A DNA stretch of 64,000 nt. Origin: Phorcus lineatus (taxonomy: Eukaryota; Mollusca; Gastropoda; Trochida; Trochidae). Position numbers and translations under genes: made by a program. Below the pieces are notes generated by a model. The model searched no databases and was not told where the DNA came from. It saw only the letters and a list, made by a program, of their open reading frames with translations. The DNA is taken from the NCBI GenBank assembly GCA_921293015.1, contig OV121086.1:24848254-24912253 (forward strand), read 5' to 3'. Shown here in pieces: positions 43,991-64,000 of this stretch. How positions within the stretch are numbered: the first letter of the stretch is position 1; each line of letters starts with the position of its first letter.

Positions 43991-44994
43991 CTCTCTGCAT
44001 AATCAAATTGCATTTAATTTTGATTGCGGATCGATGTGGAGTTTAGCTAGTGTGTAAAATAGTTACGACCTCGACGCAAAGCTTCTTTGAGAGGTATTTT
44101 AGAAGATGGAATCATGATAATGATATATAGATGACAACTGCTTTATTCATGAGAAGCGACACCTAGACAAGGATTCTTGTGTTGCTGTCAGGCAGATAAA
44201 GATAGAATCAATGTAATTCATATATTTAAATGTCACTGTTGGTAGAAAATTGTTTTTGTCTCCAAACGGTTCCGTGTTATCTTTTATAAACAACCTTTCA
44301 TATATCAGCGTTAATTTTGAACATTATGTTCATTTGAATAATCTGGGGGGAAAATTCATCAAAATTCGTTGCGCGACTTGTTTGAAACCTTACTGCAACA
44401 GTCTCTTTAAAATCGTGTTTCGAGGAATATAAAAATTTCAAAATATTGACTTTATCGAGATTGGAACTTGTTCTGTCTATGACTTTTCTCTACACGGTCC
44501 GACAGCAGCCACACGGAGCGAACATTCTGACGTAGAAAAAGCACTCGGTATCAGTAGCTAGGGCCAATGGACTCCTGTGAATCATTCGTTAACTTCATCG
44601 CCGCAATTCGTCTTTTATACGTGATGTTGTGATTGGTCCACTAATAACTAGATATTGTCTGCACTAAGCTGGTGTCATAATATGTGCTACGTGTAGCTGC
44701 AGTCAGACCGTTTAAAGAAGAAAGTCCCAGACAGACAAAATTTTATTCCTCGGAACGCGGTCGATTTTAATCAGACTGGTAACTGATACATTTACCGTGG
44801 TTAAACCAATTAGAATCCTAATTACACGATTTACTCTACTGTAGATTTATCTTTTTCAGGGCATTTTACTAATGTCTGATACTTAAGTTTTAGAGACGAC
44901 AAACAAAGGCTAATCTCGTTTAGTCAAAGTAAAGCATCAATGGACAAATTCTAAATAAATACTATAACGCTTTCAAATGCCCTTTCAAATACAT
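43991..44994. other. AT-rich stretch, nothing recognised
   Basis: No gene, RNA or repeat could be supported here. Confidence 0.4.
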
Positions 44995-45250
44995 CGTTTA
45001 CAAAGATCAGAGGCATCGCCTATCATTTGTTCTGTAATAAAGAAGTTATTTATCGACATCATTAAAGATTGTCCATGAAGTCAACAACAATATTGTTAAA
45101 ACATCACCAACAATATCATTAACGTTTAAATAGGTAAAAATAAAAATAAAAACGTTCTTAATCACCAAGAGATAAAGTTACCTCAACCATAAATTCCTAC
45201 ATTCTTAAACTATCAAAATATCCGAACCACTCAGCATTGGTATGGTCATG
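44995..45250 (-). mobile_element. F2 element fragment, copy b
   Basis: Reverse complement of about 32140-32375 (for example cttaaactatcaaaatatcc and ccactcagcattgg). It is cut off just before the F1 copy starting at 45268. Confidence 0.8.
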
Positions 45251-45267
45251 GTCAGGTGAAATTCGCT

Positions 45268-46787
45268 TAAAAATAGAGCCATGGGCTCTGTAGCTCATCA
45301 GACTTTTGAAAGAAATAGGTGTTGTGGTTTAGACCATGGGGTCATGGGCAGTGTAGGAAAGATAGCCTGTCCCAACGTCCGAGTTATTCACAATCAAATA
45401 AAAAAGGCCCATTGCCCATTTGGGGTCAAGGGGTCACCGAACCTACAATTCAGAATCCCCATTGTCCAAGGAGTCTACACACAACTATTAAGCTATCAAG
45501 ACCTTTTGGAACTGGAGAAGAAGATGAAAGTAGGATTTTAAGGTTTTGACCCCTGTGACCCCATTTGGGGTCAAGTGGTCACCAAACCTACAATTTAGAA
45601 TCCCCAGTGTCCAAGGAGTCTTCACACAATTTTTCAGCTCTCTAGACCTTTTGGAACTAGGGAAAAAGATGAAATTAGTTTTTTTATGTTTTGACCCCTG
45701 TGACCCCATTTGGCGTCATGGGGTCACCAAACCTACAATTTAGAATCCCCGTTGGCCAAGGAGTCTACACACACCTTTTCAGCTCTCTAGACCTTTTGGA
45801 ACTGGAGAAGAAGATGAAATTAGGTTTTTTAGGTTTTGACCCCTGTGACCCCATTTGGGGTCATGGGGTCACCAAACCTACAATTTAGAATCCCCGTTGG
45901 CCAAGGAGTCTACACACATCTTTTCAGCTCTCTAGACCTTTTGGAACTAGGGAAAAAGATTAAATTAGGTTTTTTAGGTTTTGACCCCTGTGACCCCATT
46001 TGGGGGTCATGGGGTCACCAAACCTACAATTTAGAATCCCCGTTGGCCAAGGAGTCTACACACACCTTTTCAGCTCTCTAGACCTTTTGGAACTAGAGAA
46101 AAAGATTAAATTAGGTTTTTTAGGTTTTAACCCCTGTGACCCCATTTGGGGTCATGGGGTCACCAAACCTACAATTTAGAATCCCCGTTGGCCAAGGAGT
46201 CTACACACACCATTTCAGCTCTCTGGACCTTTTGGAACTGGAGAAGATGATGAAATTAGGTTTTTCAGGTTTTGACCCCTGTGACCCCATTTGGGGTCAT
46301 GGGGTCACCAAACCTACAATTTAGAATCTCCAGTGCCCAAGGAGTCTACACACAACTATTCAGCTCTCTGTACCTTTTGGAACTTGAGAAGAAGATGAAA
46401 ATAGGTTTTTCATGTTTTGACCCCTGTGACCTCATTTGGGGTCATGGGGTCACAAAATCTACAATTTAGAATCTCCAGTGCCCAAGGAGTCTACACACAA
46501 CTTTTCAGCTCTCTGGACCTTTTGGAACTGGAGAAGAAGATTAAAATAGATTTTTAAGGTTTTGACCCTTGTGACCCCATTTGGGGTCATGGGGTCACGA
46601 AATATACAATTTAGAATCCCCATTTGCCAAGGAGTATGCACATAAAATTTCAGCTCTCTAGAGTCATTGGTTCTGGAGAAGAAGTCGAAAAAGTGAAAAG
46701 TTTACGGATGGACGGACGGATGGACGGACGCCGGACGCCTTGCCATGCCATAAGCCCATTGGGTCTTTCAGACCTGATGAGCTAAAA
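45268..46787. mobile_element. F1 element copy 1 (Helentron-like, about 9 internal repeats)
   Basis: Left end: AGAGCC-ATG-GGCTCT hairpin, then TAGCTCATCAG. Right end: ACGG/GGAC microsatellite (acggatggacggacggatgg), then GGTCT-TTC-AGACC and CTGATGAGCTA, the inverted partner of the left motif. Between them lie about nine tandem 145-bp units (ccaaacctacaatttagaat ... tttgacccctgtgacccc). Subterminal inverted repeats, end hairpins and internal tandem repeats fit non-autonomous Helentron (HINE) elements such as the bivalve pearl family, as I recall that literature. The short frames here are not genes: 145 is not a multiple of three. Confidence 0.85.
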
Positions 46788-46899
46788 ATGTTGCACTAAC
46801 ATGCCCTTGGTGCACACCTAAGAATCATTACTACAACGTGTATACAAGGTTAAAGACTGAAGAGTTCAACTTTTAGGTCGTCTTTCAATTGAAACCAGG

Positions 46900-46950
46900 A
46901 AAACTAGAGCCAAAGGCTCTGCAGCTCACCAGTCTTTAATGATAAATTAT
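46900..46950. mobile_element. Solo F1-related left end
   Basis: AGAGCC-AAA-GGCTCT followed by gcagctcaccagtctttaat. The same stem with a different loop (AAA instead of ATG), and no internal repeats follow. Confidence 0.6.
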
Positions 46951-47356
46951 ATTGGGTCAAAGCAGAACTCCCTACCTTCTGTGAATGTGTAGACATATTG
47001 TAACTTAAGTGTTTTTTTGTAATTTTTATGTGTACAAAAACAATGAAACTAGTATTTTTACTGTTAATTCCAACATATTATGAACTGGTTTGATATTTCA
47101 AAACATTTTCTCACTTAGGTAACAAAGAATATACAGTTCAAATTGAATTTGTAACACATAACACTCGAATACTGCAAAAATATTTCTATAAAATTTTTAA
47201 ATGATTTTTTTTAGAATAGGTATACAATTTGCAACATTTGTGTACAATCAAGTGTAGAAAATACTCCAAAACAGTACAAGCAGGCACTGCAGCCTTGTCA
47301 AAGACTTGCATAAAAATACTAGGTCTGTAACATGCGAGTCCTTATAAGACAACAAC

Positions 47357-47389
47357 GATCACAACCTTGTGATTAAAAAGGTTGTGATC
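47357..47389. repeat. Perfect 12-bp hairpin
   Basis: GATCACAACCTT and AAGGTTGTGATC separated by 9 nt. On the RPS23 (-) strand this lies about 480 bp past the stop codon. Confidence 0.7.
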
Positions 47390-47408
47390 AAAAAATTTCT
47401 ATTAAAGA

Positions 47409-47650
47409 TGTGAGGTGAGGTGATATGGGGTTTAAGGCCGCTTTCAAGGCTATTTCACTTACATCATGGCTGCTAGTGTAAGTGTAGGGAGAAAGTCAAC
47501 AACACATTGTGGCTATGCATCACAGTGAAACCTGCAAGTATCACCTGGGACTAGCAAACCATGGGTGGTACTGCACTGAAATTCAGTGTAGCATTGCACC
47601 CAAACCTAACTGCGTGTCAAACAGTTCTCTACTGCAGACACCCACCCACC
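47409..47650. mobile_element. Possible dispersed molluscan repeat
   Basis: ggtttaaggccgctttcaag followed by gctatttcacttacatcatg resembles a widespread repeat that I recall from mollusc genomes (gtttaacgccgctttcagc-type). Identity is from memory and only one copy is seen here. Confidence 0.35.
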
Positions 47651-47842
47651 ATTATGTTTACCATATAGTTTTATTTTTATGAGTATTTGCATGTTTGTAT
47701 GTGTTGACATGTCAGTAAGAAGTAACAGATTATGGGTTTCTTCACTAATAGAATCAGGATTCTCCAAAGTCATCAAAGAGCAATCTTAGTAGAATGCAAC
47801 TTGGTGATTAAACCGAAGAGCAAGAGGAAGGGGTTTTTCAAA

Positions 47843-47848
47843 TTTATT
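47843..47848 (-). terminator. rps23: RPS23 polyadenylation signal
   Basis: AATAAA on the - strand, starting 20 nt after the RPS23 stop codon (47868-47870). This gives a very short 3' UTR, usual for ribosomal protein mRNAs. Confidence 0.7.
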
Positions 47849-47867
47849 ACTGCTCCTTTACAAGCAT

Positions 47868-61408
<13,541 letters not shown>

Positions 61409-61439
61409 CTGAAACAAAAAGACATTATTTACATTACAC

Positions 61440-62132
61440 ATCCTGTGGGTCATAGGATAGACTCAGATTGGCGTTCGTTGCCTCTATTACAGGTCACAGG
61501 GTCACTGAACTTATAAATTAAAACACCATCAGCAAAGGAGTTTGAACACAAGTTTTTTTAGGCCTTTCTGAAGAAGATAAAAAAAATAGTTTTTTTAAAA
61601 GCGTGGCCCCTGTGGCCCATGGTACAGGTTCAGGAGACACCTTATATACAGTTCCTGAGGTAGGTATGTGGGTGGATTTAAGGGCGACAGACCAAAATTG
61701 ACCTATAAGGACCCAAGAAATGAATGTTGTGTGGATGATAGTTGCATTACTGTATATTTAGTGTGCACATGGACTTAATTATGATTTTGAAGGCGATAAT
61801 GTGTAAAAGTTAGGAAAAGGGGCCTTTCTTTGGTGGGGTATGAAACCAAATTACAGAATCGTTTTCAGTGGACATTTTACAGATGACCGACGGAAAGGTT
61901 TGTTTACATGAAGGCTCATTCATCATGAAAACAAATTTGCTTGTGCGTTAAGATTTTATCAGCCCATCTGTTCCAGGTATCTTCTGAAACTGAACCACAA
62001 GATTTTTGAGTTCCTAAGTGAGTGCTGGAAAAAGTCGATATAGTAAAAAGTTTAGGGACAGGGAAATGGAGGGAGAGACTGATGGACATTGGACACCATG
62101 CCATGAACCCATTTAACCTTTCATGAGCTGAA
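61440..62132. mobile_element. Old F1-like copy in RPS23 intron 1
   Basis: Diverged core phrases (ggtcacagggtcactgaact, catcagcaaaggagtttgaa) and a right-end relic (catgccatgaacccatttaa then cctttcatgagctgaaaat). More decayed than copies 1-4. Confidence 0.55.
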
Positions 62133-62858
62133 AATATCAGAAAGTTACAAGGTTGTGAAGTATAAAATGGCAACTGCAACATAGCAGAAAGCCAATTAAA
62201 TGTTTTTTCTACATTCTACAACATATCATGCAATTCTTTAAAAATCTACAATAAACATGTCAATAAAACAACAATCTTTCCCTGACATTTTCTATGTTTC
62301 TCTGTATACATGTATCTCTGCATATCGGCGCATAAATTTATCCTACTCTAGCACAGTATGAAGGAGGTTCCTATTATGGATCTTATCATTATACATGTAT
62401 ATTTTCATCAAAATTAGGACAACATACACACTTGATTTTTTTAAATAACAGCACAAATTAATTATTCTAAAAGAAATTGTGAAGATTAATTTCTATCAGG
62501 GGAGAATATATTTGCGACAATGAAAATTTAATGTCTATGCAATGTAGTTTTAGAGGCGTCACCATTATCGGGATAATTAGAATGTAATTGATAAACTAAT
62601 ATCGGTGAACAATATTAAAGTAATATTATAAAAAAATTCAATGTAAATTTGGTTGATCTTAAGAATTGACAAAAGCATTTGCAAAACTTGAAACAAAAAA
62701 AATTCTTAGCTTTACCAGGCAACCATTGTTAGCAGGTAGGCTTGGACACTGTCAATAACTTGGTATTCTCTTTACAATAAAGGTTTTGATATTATTCAAG
62801 TTATGTTATTTCAGATTAATGCTAACGTTGTATTCAACTATGTCCAATCTTTATCAGG

Positions 62859-63653
62859 TTGGGGAAATCCTAAAATGGATGTATAATATGTCAATCGTCG
62901 TATAATATGCCTATCTAGGTAGAAAACCATACTTAGATCGACGTATAGTGAAAATTTTGGTCAGATGACTAGTGTACGCTGTTTTCCGAGTATTCGGCAA
63001 ATGTCCTATCAAACACGCCATTTATCGCTTTGCTGATTATATGTAATTAATAACTTCAGACCCTATACTTTTTAAGTGCGCCGCACGAGCAAAGTATGGA
63101 GGCTGGGAATAAAGTATACCATCAAGTTTGCCAAGTTTTGATGTAATCATGCGAGTGCAAAGTAAAAATTCATTGCAAACATGACGTCAAAACTCGGCAA
63201 ACTTGATGGCACTACTTTATTCCCAGCCTCCATACTTTGCTCGTGCGGCGGACTCATTTTCTGATTGACATCAAAATACACTAATTTGTCGACTAGTAGA
63301 ACCTCTGGTTTTGAAAAGACGAGTCGATGAAAAGTCAATATTGCAGTTCTCGTTAGTTTTGGGAAGTTTAGAGTTGTTATTGTGTTGTTATTTATTGTTT
63401 GGGACGCTTTGGTTTACTGACAGTGGCGATTTAATTGCTTTCAAATTCCACAAGTATAGGTTTTCAAGTTATAAATTACATATAATCGGCAAAGCCATAA
63501 ATGGCGTGTTTGATTAGACATTTGCCGAATACTCAGAAAACGGCGTGTACACACTAATTATCTGACCAAAATGGTCACTATACATTGATCTAAATATGGT
63601 TTTCTACCTAGATCGGCGTATCACACGTCCATTTCAGGATTACCCCAAACTGT
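62859..63653. mobile_element. Foldback element, ~795 bp, ~190-bp inverted arms
   Basis: The left arm 62859-63050 and the right arm about 63470-63653 are imperfect reverse complements (shared ctaggtagaaaaccat, gagtattcggcaaatgtc, aaacacgccattta and attatatgtaatt segments). The non-arm interior contains a second inverted repeat. Confidence 0.85.
63075..63254. repeat. Nested ~70-bp inverted repeat inside the foldback
   Basis: Arms 63075-63144 and 63184-63254 (cgccgcacgagcaaagtatg then gaggctgggaataaagta) with a 39-bp loop. Its centre (about 63164) is off the outer element's centre (about 63256), so it looks like a separate MITE inserted in it. The right arm contains TGACGTCA (63182-63189). Confidence 0.85.
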
Positions 63654-64000
63654 TAATCATGAAACAAGATTTTTACAAATTACTCTAAACCTTTTTATAA
63701 TATTCTTAATATTTGGCGGAAAAGGTTTGGTTCTTTTTTTTTTTTTTTTGTAGTAAATAGAATGTTACATTCACCACATATAAAACCTTTGATCTATTTT
63801 GCTTGTGCACATGTCTCATCATTGACCTTCCAACTGTTCATAAAGTTCTTGGTCAGCACTGGAAAATGAAATAACTTTGCCGCGATAATAGGGCTTCCGT
63901 TTACCTCGATAAAAAATCTTAATATAATTCTAGAGCGGGTCACTGGCCATACTGGCAGTAAGAGGTTACCAACATGAAATCATAGAGTAGAATAAAGTGT
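63654..64000. other. Window end: poly(T) tract, otherwise unrecognised
   Basis: A run of about 17 T lies at about 63735-63751. RPS23 exon 1 is expected further to the right. Confidence 0.5.

Noticed and set aside
45285-45345. F1 left end as a tRNA gene (TGTAGCTCATC like an A box)
   Set aside because: No proper B box (GGTTTAGACC is a poor match), no cloverleaf and no acceptor stem. The motif is repeated inverted at the other end, which fits a transposon terminus better.
62095-62110. RPS23 exon 1 at ATGG|GTTCAT on the - strand
   Set aside because: Phase fits, but the donor is poor and the site lies inside a decayed F1-like repeat. No leader-like sequence precedes it.

Overview
The window is eukaryotic, AT-rich, intron-rich and very repeat-dense. 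It has spliced genes with GT/AG introns, several non-LTR retrotransposons, MITE/foldback elements, long minisatellites, and an IL-17-receptor-like gene of the kind expanded in molluscs. I infer a lophotrochozoan, most likely a mollusc and possibly a bivalve. That rests on protein and repeat style only; no species marker is visible. There is no prokaryotic-style gene organisation.

Two spliced host genes can be supported. (1) An IL-17-receptor-like gene on the + strand (13189-30489). It has a TATA promoter, a signal-peptide exon, a 19-nt microexon, one fibronectin-like ectodomain (IL-17R D2-like), a transmembrane exon, and a terminal exon with a SEFIR-like domain. The reading frame stays phase-consistent across eight exons (about 563 aa). 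(2) RPS23 (40S ribosomal protein uS12) on the - strand (47868-61408). Exons 2-4 rebuild residues 3-143 without a gap. Exon 1 (ATGG) was not found and probably lies beyond base 64000.

Layout. 1-7.9 kb: degraded LINE pieces, a 62-bp tandem repeat with E-boxes, and a 63-bp minisatellite. 7.95-10.95 kb: a 48-bp minisatellite of about 62 units. 11.4-12.5 kb: LINE fragment. 13.1-30.5 kb: IL-17R-like gene, whose introns hold an AGT/AGC array, a degenerate tandem repeat, a (CT)n(TA)n tract against a splice acceptor, a MITE, a nearly complete LINE (20.3-25.05 kb) and a 40-bp minisatellite starting at a splice donor. 31.3-47.4 kb: repeats, including a MITE interrupted by another MITE, a tRNA-like SINE head, a decayed antisense LINE (39.4-44.0 kb), and the first of four copies of a Helentron-like element (called F1 here). 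47.8-61.4 kb: RPS23, whose 11-kb third intron holds three more F1 copies, an intact 544-bp MITE with a perfect 9-bp target duplication, foldback elements and a 300-bp inverted repeat. 61.4-64 kb: F1 relics and a nested foldback.

The most unusual items are four. The F1 family has 145-bp internal repeats, end hairpins, subterminal inverted repeats and four GGGTCA/TGACCC half-sites per unit. The LINE has ORF1 and ORF2 in one frame, separated only by a TAG. The IL-17R-like gene has a microexon and an ectodomain with no visible D1. Several transposons are nested or inverted around each other.
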